DNA of 64,000 nucleotides from Actinoplanes oblitus (GCF_030252345.1 NZ_CP126980.1:1813501-1877500); one strand, 5' to 3'; shown: positions 55,176 to 64,000, counted from the first letter of the stretch. Numbers and translations: made by a program. Notes: a model not told the origin generated them from the sequence alone.

Positions 55176-55949
55176 ATGAGGCAACGCTTTCTGCTCACCT
55201 CGGCCGGTGCGATGGCGATCGCGTCGATGGTCGGCGCGGCTCCGGCGGCGGCCGCCGGCCAGACCGGCGCCGGCGACGCGGCCAGGTCCGCCGACGCCGT
55301 GATCAAGGTATGCGTGACCAAGAAGTCCGGCGCGATGCGCTGGGTCGCGTCGAGTACGTCGAAGTGCCGGTCCGGGGAGACCCTGCAGTCGTGGGGCGAG
55401 GTCGGGCCGAAGGGTGCTACCGGGCCGAAGGGCGCCACCGGCGCCAAGGGTGACGCTGGGCAGCCGGGCCCCGCCGGCCCAGCCGGTCCCGAAGGCCCCG
55501 CCGGGCCGGCCGGCCCGGCCGGCCCGGCCGGCCCGGCCGGATCACCGGGTGCCATCGGCCCCGCTGGGGTCACCGGTCCCGCCGGTCCCGCCGGTCCTGC
55601 CGGTCCTGCCGGTCCCACCGGAGCGGCCGGCGCCACCGGGGCCGCTGGCGCCACCGGTTCTCAGGGCATCCAAGGAGTCCAGGGACCGCAGGGTGTTCAG
55701 GGCACCCAGGGACCCGCCGGTTCCACGCCGACCCTGTCGACGGTGACCCAGGCAGTGAGCAGTTCGAGCAGTTCGGCCCAGGTGAGCTGCGGCGGCGCTA
55801 CCGCCATCGGCGGCACCTACGTCCTGGCGGCCGGTGAGTCGGAAACCGTCACCGCCAGCGCCCAGAACGCCGACCCCACGATGTGGGACTTCACCTTCTC
55901 CGGCAACCTGTCCACCGGGGCGACGGTGACCGTGTTCTGCGCTTCCTGA
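55176..55949 (+). CDS. Secreted collagen-like (Gly-X-Y) protein
   Basis: 257 aa. Signal peptide [11 protein letters not shown] to about residue 26 (AAPAAAA), a short globular segment with two cysteines (VIKVCVTKK and STSKCRSG), then 36 uninterrupted Gly-X-Y triplets rich in GPA. A beta-rich C-terminal domain with two more cysteines (VSCGG and VFCAS) completes it. Expected to trimerise outside the cell; the function in actinobacteria is unknown. ATG 55176 has GGA at -8; ATG 55164 would add four residues. It occupies the position where murD normally sits, between mraY and ftsW, and is flanked by its own terminator-promoter region. Confidence 0.85.
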   Translation: MRQRFLLTSAGAMAIASMVGAAPAAAAGQTGAGDAARSADAVIKVCVTKKSGAMRWVASSTSKCRSGETLQSWGEVGPKGATGPKGATGAKGDAGQPGPAGPAGPEGPAGPAGPAGPAGPAGSPGAIGPAGVTGPAGPAGPAGPAGPTGAAGATGAAGATGSQGIQGVQGPQGVQGTQGPAGSTPTLSTVTQAVSSSSSSAQVSCGGATAIGGTYVLAAGESETVTASAQNADPTMWDFTFSGNLSTGATVTVFCAS

Positions 55950-56031
55950 GCGTGGCGAACGCTACAAACCCCGCTGCGACACGCCATCGACGTACACGTC
56001 GGTGGCGTGTCGTCGCGACGATGATGGGTGC

Positions 56032-57429
56032 ATGGCGGACGACCGTACCGAAAAGGCCCGCCCGTCACTGAGCCGGCAGCTGCTGCCCGCGGTGCACGGG
56101 CTGCTGGCCCGCCCCCTCTCGTCCTACTACCTGCTGATCGCCAGCGCCGGCATGCTGTTGCTGATCGGCCTGACCATGGTCTTCTCGGCGACCAGCGTGC
56201 GGGCGTACGCCGCGAACGGCAACGCCTTCTCGGACATCACCAGCCAGGCGGTCTTCGCCCTGCTCGGCCTGGTCGCCTTCTGGGTCTGCCAGCGGCTGCC
56301 CGCGATCACCCTGCGCACCCTCGGCAAGTACGTGCTCGGCACCGCCATCCTGCTGCTCTGCCTGCTCGACCTGCTGAACGCCCTGAAGGGCCTGCACGTC
56401 CTGCAAGCCGACGCGAACGGTGTGGTCAGGGCCGGCCCGATCAAGGCCAACCTGCTCTGGCTCTACCTCGGCGGCATCGGCATCCAGCCCTCCGAGCTGG
56501 CCAAGCTCGGCATGGTGCTGTGGGGTGCCGACGTGATCGCCCGCAAGGGCCCGGCGCTGGGCCACTGGCGCGAACTGGCGATGCCGCTCTTCCCGGTGGT
56601 CGGCCTGCTCTTCGTCCTGGTCGGCTACAACGACGTGGGCACCATGCTGGTGCTGCTGGCGCTGATCGTCGGGCTGCTCTGGGCGGCCGGCGTGCGGTTG
56701 CGGGTGTTCGGCGCGCTGGGCGTGCTCGGCCTGGCCGGCATCGGGCTGCTGATCGCCGCCGCCTCCCGGGGCGCCGGGTCCGGCACCGACGGCGCGGAGA
56801 ACTATCGGGTGGCGCGCCTGACCGCCTTCCTCAAGCCGCTCGACAAGTGTGACCTCGACGGCGCCTGCTACCAGTTGATCATGGGCCGCTCGGCGATCTT
56901 CGAGGGCGGCTGGTTCGGCGTCGGCCTGGGCAAGGGCGCGCTCAAGTGGGGCTGGGTGCCGGAGGCCGAGAACGACTTCATCTACTCGATCCTGGCCGAG
57001 GAACTGGGCGTGGTCGGCTGCACCGTGGTGCTGGCGCTCTTCTCGGTGCTGGCCTACAGCGGCTTCCGGATCGCCCGGCGCTCGGCCGACCCGTTCCGGC
57101 GGCTCGCGGCCGCCTCGATCACCACCTGGCTGGTCGCCCAAGCGGTGATCAACATGGGCGGGGTGGTCGGTCTGCTGCCCATCACCGGCCTTCCGCTGCC
57201 GTTCATTTCCGCAGGTGGCAGTGCCCTCGTCGTGGCGATGGCGGCGGTCGGGATGCTGGCCTCGTTCGCCCGCGCGGAGCCGGACGCGGCGCGTGCCCTG
57301 AACGCCCGTCCGACCCCGCGATGGGTACGGCTAGTCTGGGCCCCGCTGCCGCCGCTCCCCTCGCCGCGGCGTCCGGCCGCCGAGCCGGTGAAGAAGTCTG
57401 TCAAAGCGGGGGACGGAAGGAGACGGTGA
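56032..57429 (+). CDS. ftsW: Septal peptidoglycan glycosyltransferase FtsW (SEDS family)
   Basis: 465 aa with ten predicted helices. It polymerises lipid II at the septum with FtsI. SEDS signatures: GGIGIQPSELAKLGMVLW, GYNDVGTMLVL, and in the large extracellular loop GWFGVGLGKGALKWGWVPEAENDFIYSILAEELG with the catalytic Asp (ENDF). LPITGLPLPFISAGGSAL closes the fold. The basic C-terminal tail has KKSVKAGDGRRR. The stop overlaps the murG start region. It begins 82 bp after the collagen-like gene, so a local promoter may lie in that gap. Confidence 0.95.
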   Translation: MADDRTEKARPSLSRQLLPAVHGLLARPLSSYYLLIASAGMLLLIGLTMVFSATSVRAYAANGNAFSDITSQAVFALLGLVAFWVCQRLPAITLRTLGKYVLGTAILLLCLLDLLNALKGLHVLQADANGVVRAGPIKANLLWLYLGGIGIQPSELAKLGMVLWGADVIARKGPALGHWRELAMPLFPVVGLLFVLVGYNDVGTMLVLLALIVGLLWAAGVRLRVFGALGVLGLAGIGLLIAAASRGAGSGTDGAENYRVARLTAFLKPLDKCDLDGACYQLIMGRSAIFEGGWFGVGLGKGALKWGWVPEAENDFIYSILAEELGVVGCTVVLALFSVLAYSGFRIARRSADPFRRLAAASITTWLVAQAVINMGGVVGLLPITGLPLPFISAGGSALVVAMAAVGMLASFARAEPDAARALNARPTPRWVRLVWAPLPPLPSPRRPAAEPVKKSVKAGDGRRR

Positions 57430-58535
57430 TGGTTCCGCTGCGGTCGGTCGTGCTCGCCGGGGGAGGCACCGGCGGTCACATCTATCCGCTGCTCGCTTTC
57501 GCCGACGCCCTGCGCCGCCACTTCCCGCACATCCGGATCACCACGCTCGGCAGTCCCAAGGGGATGGAGAACCAGCTCATCCCGGCGGCCGGTTACGACC
57601 TGCGGGTGATCCCGGCGTTCCAGCTGCCCCGCTCGCTCAACTTCGATCTGCTGCGCACCCCGGACCGGATGTACAAGTCGACCCACGCGGCCGGCGAGAT
57701 CATCGACGAGGTACAGGCCGAGGTGGTGGTCGGCTTCGGCGGCTACGTCTCCGTCCCGGCCTACCTGGCCGCCTGGCGCCGCGAGCTGCCGATCGTCGTG
57801 CACGAGGTGAACGTGCCGCCCGGTGTGGCGAACCGGATGGGCATGAAGTTCACCAAGCGGGTCGCCGTCGGCTTCCCGCACCAGCTGGAGCAGGCCGAGT
57901 CGCTGCGCAACGCGCGCCTGGTCGGCGTCCCGCTGCGCACCGGCATCACCCAGATGGACCGGCCGGCCCTGCGCCCGCAGGCGCTCTACCACTTCGGGCT
58001 GCGCCCCGACCTGCCGGTGCTGTTCGTCTGCGGCGGCTCCTCCGGGGCCCGGTCGATCAACCTGGCGGTGGCCGGGGCGGCCAAGCGGCTGGCCCACGCC
58101 GGCATCCAGGTGCTGCACGTGCAGGGCGGGCGCAACGACCCGTTCGACGTGCCGAACGACCTGCCGGTGCCCTATGTCGTAGTGCCCTACCTGTCCGACA
58201 TGCAGCTCGGATACGCTGCCGCCGACCTGATGCTCTGCCGGGGCGGGGCGATCACGGTCGCCGAGACCACCGCGCTGGGCGTGCCGGCCGTCTACGTGCC
58301 GTACCCGTTCAGCAACCAGGAGCAGCGCCGCAACGCGATCCCGGTGGTGGAGGCGGGCGGTGGGCTGCTGGTGGACAACAGCGAGATGACCCCGGAGTGG
58401 GTCGAGCGGAACATCATCCCGCTGGCCCGGGATCGGCAGCGACTGGCCGCCATGGGGCACGCCGCGGCGCGGTACGGCCGCCGTGACGGCGACGAGCAGC
58501 TGCTGCGCTTCGTTCTGGAAGCGGTGGGTCGGTGA
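57429..58535 (+). CDS. murG: UDP-GlcNAc:lipid I GlcNAc transferase MurG
   Basis: 368-aa GT28 peripheral membrane enzyme that makes lipid II on the inner leaflet. N-terminal GGGTGGHIYPLLAFA, FGGYVSVPAYLAA and HEVNVPPGVANRM, and the UDP-GlcNAc site LMLCRGGAITVAE with PYPFSNQEQRRNA. AAGGAG lies 6 nt before ATG 57429; a GTG one codon earlier overlaps the ftsW stop. murC follows after 25 bp. Confidence 0.95.
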   Translation: MVPLRSVVLAGGGTGGHIYPLLAFADALRRHFPHIRITTLGSPKGMENQLIPAAGYDLRVIPAFQLPRSLNFDLLRTPDRMYKSTHAAGEIIDEVQAEVVVGFGGYVSVPAYLAAWRRELPIVVHEVNVPPGVANRMGMKFTKRVAVGFPHQLEQAESLRNARLVGVPLRTGITQMDRPALRPQALYHFGLRPDLPVLFVCGGSSGARSINLAVAGAAKRLAHAGIQVLHVQGGRNDPFDVPNDLPVPYVVVPYLSDMQLGYAAADLMLCRGGAITVAETTALGVPAVYVPYPFSNQEQRRNAIPVVEAGGGLLVDNSEMTPEWVERNIIPLARDRQRLAAMGHAAARYGRRDGDEQLLRFVLEAVGR

Positions 58536-58560
58536 GGTTTCCTGTGACTGAGGGAGTGAC

Positions 58561-60000
58561 GTGGTGAACACGGCGGAGTTGACGCCGGCCGGTGAGATGA
58601 CCGCCGAGGATCTGGGCAGCGTGCATCTGATCGGGATCGGCGGGGTCGGCATGGCCGGCCTGGCCCGGCTCCTGCTGACCCGGGGCATCCCGGTCTCCGG
58701 CAGCGAGCTGCGCGAGTGGCCCGCGCTGGCCGGGATGCGGGCGCTCGGCGGCACGGTGCACATGGCGCACGAGGCGTCGAACCTGGACGGCGTCGACACC
58801 GTCGTCTACTCCACGGCGATCCCCCAGGATCACGTGGAGATGGTCGAGGCGCGCCGTCGCGGGCTGCGGGTGCTGCACCGGTCCGAGGCGCTCGCCGCGG
58901 CGATGACGAACCGGCAGACCATCGCGGTGGCCGGCACCCATGGCAAGACCACCACCACCTCGATCATGACGGTGATCCTGCAGCACGCCGGGCAGGACCC
59001 GTCGTTCGTGATCGGTGGCGAGCTCTCCGCGGCCGGCTCCAACGGCCACCACGGCACCGGCCCGCACTTCGTGGCCGAGGCGGACGAGCACGACCGGTCG
59101 TTCCTGATCTACCGCCCGCACGTCGCGATCATCACCAACATCGAGGGTGACCACCTCAACAACTGGGGTGACCTGGACACCCTCAAGGCCGGCTTCCTGG
59201 AGTTCGGCGGGCTTGCCGACGGCTTCGTGGTGACCTGCGCGGACGGGCCGGGGACCGAGGAGCTGATCGCCGGGCTGCGGGCGGCCGGCAAGACCGTCTA
59301 CACGTACGGCGAGTCGCCCGACGCCGATTTCCGGATCAGTGACGTGGTCTCCACCGTCAACGGCGTGCGCTACCAGGCGGAGCTGGACGGCAAGCCGCTG
59401 GGTGAGTTCAAGCTGGCGTTGCCCGGCAAGCACATGGGCCTGAACAGCGCCGCGACAGTGCTCACCGCGCTCAAGCTGGGCCTGCCGCTGGACAAGATCG
59501 TCGAGGCGCTGGAGTCGTTCCCGGGGGTGCGCCGCCGGTTCGAGCGCAAGGGCATCGCGGCCGGCGTCCGGGTCTACGACGAGTACGCGTACCACCCGAC
59601 CTCGGTGATGGCCGCCCTGCGCACGCTGCGCGAGGTGGCCGGCGACGGGCGCCTGCTGGTGGTCTTCCAGCCGTACCGGGTGTACCGCACCCGCGACCTG
59701 CAGGCCGAGCTGGCCGAGGGGCTGGCGGTGGCCGACCAGGTGATCGTGATGGAGGTGTTCGGCCCGGGGGAGACCCGCAAGCCGGGCGAGGGCGGTCTCG
59801 CCCTGACCGCCGCCATCGACCTGCCCGCCGAGCGCAAGGTCTTCGTCCCGGACTGGGAGGACGTGCCGGCCGAGGTGGTCCGCCGCAGCCGGCCCGGCGA
59901 CGTGGTGGTGACCATGGGCGCGCCGCCGATCTCGCTGATGGGCGACGAGCTGCTGGCCGCGCTCGCCGAGGCGGACCTGCGACCGGACCTCGCGGGCTGA
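58561..60000 (+). CDS. murC: UDP-MurNAc-L-alanine ligase MurC
   Basis: 479-aa Mur ligase attaching L-Ala, the first stem-peptide residue. N-terminal VHLIGIGGVGMAGLAR, P-loop VAGTHGKTTTTS, and the C-terminal domain with VYDEYAYHPTS, where many MurC enzymes have a GHHP-type motif. AGGGAG is 4 nt before GTG 58561 and 7 nt before GTG 58564; the second may be the real start. ftsQ starts 3 bp after the stop. Confidence 0.95.
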   Translation: MVNTAELTPAGEMTAEDLGSVHLIGIGGVGMAGLARLLLTRGIPVSGSELREWPALAGMRALGGTVHMAHEASNLDGVDTVVYSTAIPQDHVEMVEARRRGLRVLHRSEALAAAMTNRQTIAVAGTHGKTTTTSIMTVILQHAGQDPSFVIGGELSAAGSNGHHGTGPHFVAEADEHDRSFLIYRPHVAIITNIEGDHLNNWGDLDTLKAGFLEFGGLADGFVVTCADGPGTEELIAGLRAAGKTVYTYGESPDADFRISDVVSTVNGVRYQAELDGKPLGEFKLALPGKHMGLNSAATVLTALKLGLPLDKIVEALESFPGVRRRFERKGIAAGVRVYDEYAYHPTSVMAALRTLREVAGDGRLLVVFQPYRVYRTRDLQAELAEGLAVADQVIVMEVFGPGETRKPGEGGLALTAAIDLPAERKVFVPDWEDVPAEVVRRSRPGDVVVTMGAPPISLMGDELLAALAEADLRPDLAG

Positions 60001-60003
60001 CCG

Positions 60004-60771
60004 GTGGCGGGCCCGGGCACGCGCAACTGGCGGCTGGTGCGGGCGGACACCGACGCGGTGCCGCCGTCCGCGCGCCGGTTCATGGCCCGCGCCCGGCAGC
60101 GCCGCCTGCGGGCCGCGCTGCCCTGGCTGATCGGCGCCGGCGTGCTCCTGGTGGCCGGCGGCCTGGCCTGGCTGGTCTACGGCACCTCGGTGCTCGGGGT
60201 GCGGACGGTCGAGGTGGTCGGCGCCCAGACGGTCACCCCGGAGCAGGTCCGGTCGGTGGCCGCGGTGCCGGCCGAGCAGCCGCTGGCCCGGGTCGACCCG
60301 GACGAGGTCGCCGCCCGGGTGCGCGGCCTGGCCCCGGTCGACAAGGTGACAGTCACCCGGAGCTGGCCGTCCACGCTGCGGATCGAGGTGGTCGAGCGGG
60401 CCCCGGTGGCCGCGGTGCCGGCCCAGGACGGCTTCACCCTGATCGACGACGCCGGCGTGCCGTTCCGCACGGTGACCGAGGCGCCGGCCGGCCTGCCGCT
60501 GGCCCGGCTCGCGACGCCCGGGCCGGCCGACGCGAACACGGTCTCGGCGCTGATCGTGCTGGCCGCGCTCAGCGACGACCTGCGCGAGCAACTGGTGGCC
60601 ATCGCGGTGCCGTCGCCGGTCGCCATCCGGCTGGAGCTGCGCAAGGGCCGGGCGGTGGTCTGGGGCGACGACACCCAGAGCGCGGAGAAGAGCAAGGTGG
60701 CCACCGCGCTGATCAAGCGCAAGGGCACCGAGTTCGACGTGAGCGCGCCAAGGATCGTGACCATTCGGTAA
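60004..60771 (+). CDS. ftsQ: Cell division protein FtsQ
   Basis: 255-aa bitopic protein: cytoplasmic head of 36 residues, one helix (about 38-59), an extracellular POTRA domain (VLGVRTVEVVGAQTVTPEQV, about 64-135) and a beta domain (FTLIDDAGVPFRTV). It links the Z-ring-proximal divisome to FtsL/DivIC and FtsWI. GTG 60004 is 3 bp after murC. Confidence 0.92.
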   Translation: MAGPGTRNWRLVRADTDAVPPSARRFMARARQRRLRAALPWLIGAGVLLVAGGLAWLVYGTSVLGVRTVEVVGAQTVTPEQVRSVAAVPAEQPLARVDPDEVAARVRGLAPVDKVTVTRSWPSTLRIEVVERAPVAAVPAQDGFTLIDDAGVPFRTVTEAPAGLPLARLATPGPADANTVSALIVLAALSDDLREQLVAIAVPSPVAIRLELRKGRAVVWGDDTQSAEKSKVATALIKRKGTEFDVSAPRIVTIR

Positions 60772-60821
60772 CTAATTCGCCAAACCGGCAAAATCGTACG
60801 AACGGAATATTACCGTCGAGG

Positions 60822-60851
60822 TTACGGGTGAGTCGGATACTCACCACGTAA
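60822..60851. promoter_or_regulatory. Extended inverted repeat in the ftsQ-ftsZ gap
   Basis: GGTGAGT (60827-60833) pairs with ACTCACC (60839-60845), and the flanks TTACG (60822-60826) and CGTAA (60847-60851) also pair, with one bulged A. It could terminate the ftsQ transcript or act as an operator for ftsZ. Confidence 0.5.
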
Positions 60852-60913
60852 GCGGACGCGACACGCCGCCTGAGTTCTTTGGTCAGGGCGCGATGTCCGC
60901 ATACGTTGCGTCG

Positions 60914-60956
60914 AGAGGTTCCAGTGGTTGACATAACTCTGAACCTCTAGTAGAGG
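60914..60956 (+). promoter_or_regulatory. ftsZ promoter with an operator flanking the -35
   Basis: -35 TTGACA (60928-60933), 17-bp spacer, -10 TAGAGG (60951-60956). AGAGGTTC (60914-60921) and GAACCTCT (60941-60948) form a perfect 8-bp inverted repeat centred on the -35 region. The leader to ftsZ is about 105 nt and contains a small hairpin (GAGGGTGAG with CTCGCCCTC near 60953-60976). Confidence 0.6.
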
Positions 60957-61067
60957 GTGAGGGTTTCCTCGCCCTCCCTTGTACGGCAGTGGATGTCGAA
61001 GTGCGGATCCCCGTGGAACCGCAGGGGCCCTCGACATTCGCCAACCCCGAAGGGAAGGCTGAGCCCG

Positions 61068-62210
61068 ATGACACCTCCGCACAACTACCTTGCGGTCATC
61101 AAGGTCGTCGGCATCGGCGGCGGCGGCGTGAATGCCGTGAACCGCATGATCGAGGTTGGGCTCAAAGGCGTCGAGTTCATCGCGATCAACACCGATGCCC
61201 AGGCCCTGCTGATGAGTGACGCCGACGTCAAGCTTGACGTCGGCCGTGAACTGACCCGTGGACTGGGCGCCGGCGCCCAGCCCGAGGTCGGCAAGAACGC
61301 CGCCGAGGACCACCGCGACGAGATCGAGGAGGTCCTCAAGGGGGCCGACATGGTCTTCGTGACCTGTGGCGAGGGCGGCGGCACCGGTACCGGTGGCGCT
61401 CCGGTGGTGGCGAACATCGCCCGCAAGCTCGGCGCGCTGACCATCGGCGTGGTGACCCGGCCGTTCTCCTTCGAGGGCAAGCGGCGCCAGGTCCAGGCCG
61501 AGGCCGGCATCGACGAGCTGCGCAACCAGTGCGACACGCTGATCGTGATCCCGAACGACCGGCTGCTGGCGCTCGGCGACCGCGGGATCAGCATGATGGA
61601 CGCGTTCCGTCAGGCCGACCAGGTGCTGCTCTCCGGTGTGCAGGGCATCACCGACCTGATCACCACGCCGGGTCTGATCAACCTGGACTTCGCCGACGTC
61701 AAGAGCGTGATGAGCAACGCGGGCAGCGCGCTCATGGGCATCGGCAGCGCGCGTGGCGACAACCGCGCGGTCGAGGCGGCCGAGCGGGCCATCTCCAGCC
61801 CGCTGCTGGAGCAGAGCATGGACGGCGCGCGCGGCGTGCTGCTCTCCATCGCCGGCGGTTCCGACCTGGGTCTGTTCGAGATCAACGACGCGGCGCAGCT
61901 GGTCACCGACGCGGCCCACCCGGACGCGAACATCATCTTCGGTGCGGTGATCGACGACGCGCTCGGCGACGAGGTGCGGGTGACCGTGATCGCCGCCGGC
62001 TTCGACGGCGGGTCGCCGTCCTACAAGCCGTCCGAGCCGGTCCGCAAGCAGGTGCCCGCGCCGGTGCAGACCACCAGCTCGCCGGCCTCGTCGATCACGT
62101 CGACGTCGCTGACCCCGCACCAGCCGGCGCCCGCGCCGGCCGCGCCGACGCCGCGCAAGGTGCTCTTCGACGACGTGGACGTGCCGGACTTCTTGAAGAA
62201 CGGTTCCTGA
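61068..62210 (+). CDS. ftsZ: Tubulin-like cell division GTPase FtsZ
   Basis: 380-aa GTPase that forms the Z ring. N-terminal [17 protein letters not shown], tubulin signature [13 protein letters not shown] (about 104-116), T7-loop region and [11 protein letters not shown]. After a Ser/Pro/Ala linker the conserved C-terminal peptide [13 protein letters not shown] binds SepF and other partners. ATG 61068 is chosen; AGGGAAGG lies 10-17 nt upstream. Own promoter with an inverted-repeat operator in the gap behind ftsQ. yggS follows after 22 bp, with no pgeF between. Confidence 0.97.
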   Translation: MTPPHNYLAVIKVVGIGGGGVNAVNRMIEVGLKGVEFIAINTDAQALLMSDADVKLDVGRELTRGLGAGAQPEVGKNAAEDHRDEIEEVLKGADMVFVTCGEGGGTGTGGAPVVANIARKLGALTIGVVTRPFSFEGKRRQVQAEAGIDELRNQCDTLIVIPNDRLLALGDRGISMMDAFRQADQVLLSGVQGITDLITTPGLINLDFADVKSVMSNAGSALMGIGSARGDNRAVEAAERAISSPLLEQSMDGARGVLLSIAGGSDLGLFEINDAAQLVTDAAHPDANIIFGAVIDDALGDEVRVTVIAAGFDGGSPSYKPSEPVRKQVPAPVQTTSSPASSITSTSLTPHQPAPAPAAPTPRKVLFDDVDVPDFLKNGS

Positions 62211-62232
62211 TCACACCGATGGTTCCTGGCAA

Positions 62233-62946
62233 GTGGTGAGTGACGAGGGGCGGCGGGCCGAGCTCGCCGCCAACCTCCAGCGGGTGCGTGACCGGATCGC
62301 GCGTGCCTGCGCGGCGGCGGGACGGCGACCGGATGCGGTGACGCTGACCGCGGTGACGAAGACGTACCCGGCGAGCGACGTGCTGTTGCTCGCCGGTCTC
62401 GGTGTCACCGACGTCGGGGAGAACAAGGACCAGGACGCGGCCGGCAAGGCTGCTGAGGTCCGGGCCGCCGGCGTGCGCCTGCGCTGGCACTTCGTCGGAC
62501 AGCTGCAGCGCAACAAGACGAAATCAGTTTCCGCGTACGCCGATGTGGTCGAGTCCGTGGACTCGCTGCGTCTGGTCACCGCGCTCGACCGGGCCGCCGT
62601 CGCGGTCCGGGACCGGCCGCTCGACGTGCTGGTCCAGGTGAGCCTGGACGGCGACCCGCATCGGGGTGGGGTGGCCGGGGACGATCTCTGGCGGGTATCC
62701 GACGCGGTGGCCTCATCGGACGGTCTGCGGCTGGGCGGGCTGATGGCCGTCGCCCCGCTCGGCGAGGATCCCGGCCGCGCGTTCGCTCGACTGGCCGAAT
62801 TGGCTGGTCAGCTCGTCGCGACACATCCCGGCGCCACGGTGTTGTCGGCGGGCATGAGCGGCGACCTGGAAGCGGCCGTCCAGCATGGGGCGACACACGT
62901 ACGGATCGGTACATCTTTACTCGGGATGCGAAACTCGCTGCGGTAG
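62233..62946 (+). CDS. yggS: PLP homeostasis protein YggS/PLPBP
   Basis: 237 aa, alanine-racemase-fold PLP-binding protein with the PLP lysine in [17 protein letters not shown] where most members have GENYVQE, and the phosphate-binding C-terminal segment [24 protein letters not shown]. It buffers PLP levels and affects amino-acid metabolism; it is a standard dcw-downstream gene. GTG 62233 or 62236. Confidence 0.93.
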   Translation: MVSDEGRRAELAANLQRVRDRIARACAAAGRRPDAVTLTAVTKTYPASDVLLLAGLGVTDVGENKDQDAAGKAAEVRAAGVRLRWHFVGQLQRNKTKSVSAYADVVESVDSLRLVTALDRAAVAVRDRPLDVLVQVSLDGDPHRGGVAGDDLWRVSDAVASSDGLRLGGLMAVAPLGEDPGRAFARLAELAGQLVATHPGATVLSAGMSGDLEAAVQHGATHVRIGTSLLGMRNSLR

Positions 62947-63136
62947 CCTTGCGGCGGGCAGCAAACTACATGGGTGTTGTTTTACGCGACGTGCCACCGC
63001 CCGGCGGCCGTTGCGTCCGACGACGCAGCGTCGCAGTGAGCCGTGGGTCCGCATCGGACTCGATGTCCGGCTCGCCAAGGGGGGACGCGGGCCGCCAGAG
63101 GGGACGCGGGCCGCAGAAGCGGACGGAGGTGGGGGC

Positions 63137-63889
63137 ATGAACGGTTTCCGTAAGTCGCTGGTGTGGCTGGGGCTTGCCGAGGAAGAGGACGTCGACTACG
63201 AGGACCGGGGGTACCGGGAGACTTCCCACCGCTCGTCCCGTGATCGGGATCGGGACCGCGATCGGGATCGTTACTCCTCGAGCTCCCGCTACTCGGACTC
63301 CTACGACGAGGACGAGGTCGAGGAGGAGCACGCCGTTCCGCGGGCGCGTGCCGACCGCGACCGGTCCGACCGTGCCGACCGTTTCGAGCGCAGCAGCCGG
63401 CTCAGCGAGCGCGTCTCCTCGGTGCGCGCCGACCTGGACCGGGACGAGGACGACCGGATCGAGCGGGCCAGTGTCCGTTCCATCACCCGGCCCTCCGCGG
63501 CGCCCGAGCAGTCCTCGTCGCTGACCTACTCCACCCGGGAGAACCTCGCGCTGGCCCCGCAGCCGCCGGTTCACCAGCCGCAGGTCCAGCACCGCCCGGA
63601 GGAGGAGCAGCGGTACCAGATCACCACGCTGCACCCGACCACGTACCGGGAGGCGCGGACGATCGGCGAGCATTTCCGGGACGGCGTACCGGTGATCATC
63701 AATCTCACCGAGATGGATGAATCGGACGCTCGCCGACTGGTGGACTTCGCGGCCGGACTGGCGTTCGGTCTGCGGGGTACGATCGAGCGCGTGACCAACC
63801 GGGTTTTCCTGCTCTCACCGGCAAATGTCCAGGTCACCGCGGAGGACAAGGCCAAGATCGCTGAGGGCGGCTTCTTCACCCAGAGTTGA
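63137..63889 (+). CDS. sepF: Z-ring membrane anchor SepF
   Basis: 250 aa. An N-terminal amphipathic membrane helix ([17 protein letters not shown]), then a long charged linker (about 20-145) with an RDRDRD tract and many Ser/Arg/Asp, and the SepF core (about 160-250; [30 protein letters not shown]). SepF binds the FtsZ C-terminal peptide and tethers it to the membrane; it is essential in actinobacteria lacking FtsA. The linker is longer than in Mycobacterium SepF. GGAGGTGGGGGC precedes the ATG. The 190-bp gap before it carries a 19-bp-spaced direct repeat GGGGACGCGGGCCGC (63081 and 63100). Confidence 0.94.
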   Translation: MNGFRKSLVWLGLAEEEDVDYEDRGYRETSHRSSRDRDRDRDRDRYSSSSRYSDSYDEDEVEEEHAVPRARADRDRSDRADRFERSSRLSERVSSVRADLDRDEDDRIERASVRSITRPSAAPEQSSSLTYSTRENLALAPQPPVHQPQVQHRPEEEQRYQITTLHPTTYREARTIGEHFRDGVPVIINLTEMDESDARRLVDFAAGLAFGLRGTIERVTNRVFLLSPANVQVTAEDKAKIAEGGFFTQS

Positions 63890-63912
63890 CCCGAACGAGG
63901 GATCCGCCGGAC

Positions 63913-64000
63913 GTGCTGTCGATCGTGTTCCAGATTCTCTATCTGTTGGTGTATTTCTTCCTCCTCGTGCTGCTGAGCAGGTTCGTCATGGGAGCGGTGC
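63913..64000 (+). CDS. YggT-family membrane protein (3' end outside window)
   Basis: The first 29 codons read V-L-S-I-V-F-Q-I-L-Y-L-L-V-Y-F-F then LLVLLSRFVMGAV, the first helix of a YggT protein, which normally follows sepF and precedes divIVA in actinobacteria. GTG start 24 bp after the sepF stop. Confidence 0.8.
   Translation, partial: MLSIVFQILYLLVYFFLLVLLSRFVMGAV

Noticed and set aside
63913..64000. divIVA at the right edge
   Set aside because: The 29 visible codons form a hydrophobic helix typical of YggT. A DivIVA start would be soluble and begin with an LTPxDI-type motif.

Overview
The window is high-GC actinobacterial chromosome. The gene content fits the Micromonosporaceae, most likely an Actinoplanes-like genus: an actinobacterial dcw (division and cell wall) cluster, MurT/GatD, the imuA'-imuB-dnaE2 mutasome, a CruF/GT2/CrtI carotenoid cluster of the kind described for Salinispora sioxanthin, a fused-domain SBP-VWA lipoprotein-like gene and an SSI-type protease inhibitor. 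The species cannot be fixed from sequence alone. No rRNA, tRNA, IS element, integrase or CRISPR array was seen.

Layout. 1-3.9 kb: the C-terminal part of an MFS exporter, then an FAD monooxygenase divergent from a TetR regulator. 4.1-8.6 kb: the sdhCAB operon divergent from a LysR regulator, with a palindromic operator between them. 8.6-11.8 kb: a methyltransferase, an SBP-VWA membrane protein and a small secreted protein, closed by a strong bidirectional hairpin. 11.8-17.2 kb: a tightly coupled carotenoid operon on the minus strand (SDR, CrtA-like, GNAT, CruF, GT2, CrtI/CrtD). 17.3-19.5 kb: an APC permease and an MFS remnant. 19.6-27.6 kb: a DNA-damage-inducible region with two LexA-like boxes around a PafBC/RecA-NDp-like promoter, a HEPN-domain gene, then imuA'-imuB-dnaE2. 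27.7-30.7 kb: an SSI inhibitor, a methyltransferase, a phosphodiesterase and DUF3040. 30.8-31.9 kb: a minisatellite of 15 x 63 bp. 31.9-36.7 kb: moxR-DUF58-transglutaminase. 37-40 kb: leuS behind a leucine-rich leader peptide and an intrinsic terminator. 40.2-43 kb: a VTT membrane protein and gatD-murT. 43.2-44.4 kb: a c-di-AMP (ydaO) riboswitch and an NlpC/P60 hydrolase. 44.5-45.5 kb: three further tandem-repeat families. 45.7-64 kb: the dcw cluster mraZ-rsmH-ftsL-pbpB-murE-murF-mraY-[collagen-like gene]-ftsW-murG-murC-ftsQ-ftsZ-yggS-sepF-yggT.

How the genes work together. The right two thirds is largely a peptidoglycan and division module: precursor synthesis (MurE, F, C, MraY, MurG), lipid II amidation (MurT-GatD), polymerisation and crosslinking (FtsW, FtsI), hydrolysis (NlpC/P60 under c-di-AMP control) and the Z ring (FtsZ, SepF, FtsQ, FtsL). 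MraZ sits behind four exact 10-bp-spaced GTGG boxes. Two expected dcw genes are not where they normally are: murD (its usual slot between mraY and ftsW holds a terminator, a promoter-like region and a collagen-like gene) and pgeF (between ftsZ and yggS). The most rewarding observations are the leuS attenuator with its leader peptide, the dual DNA-damage promoter ahead of the HEPN/mutasome genes, the displaced murD, and a 63-bp minisatellite family found at two loci 13 kb apart.
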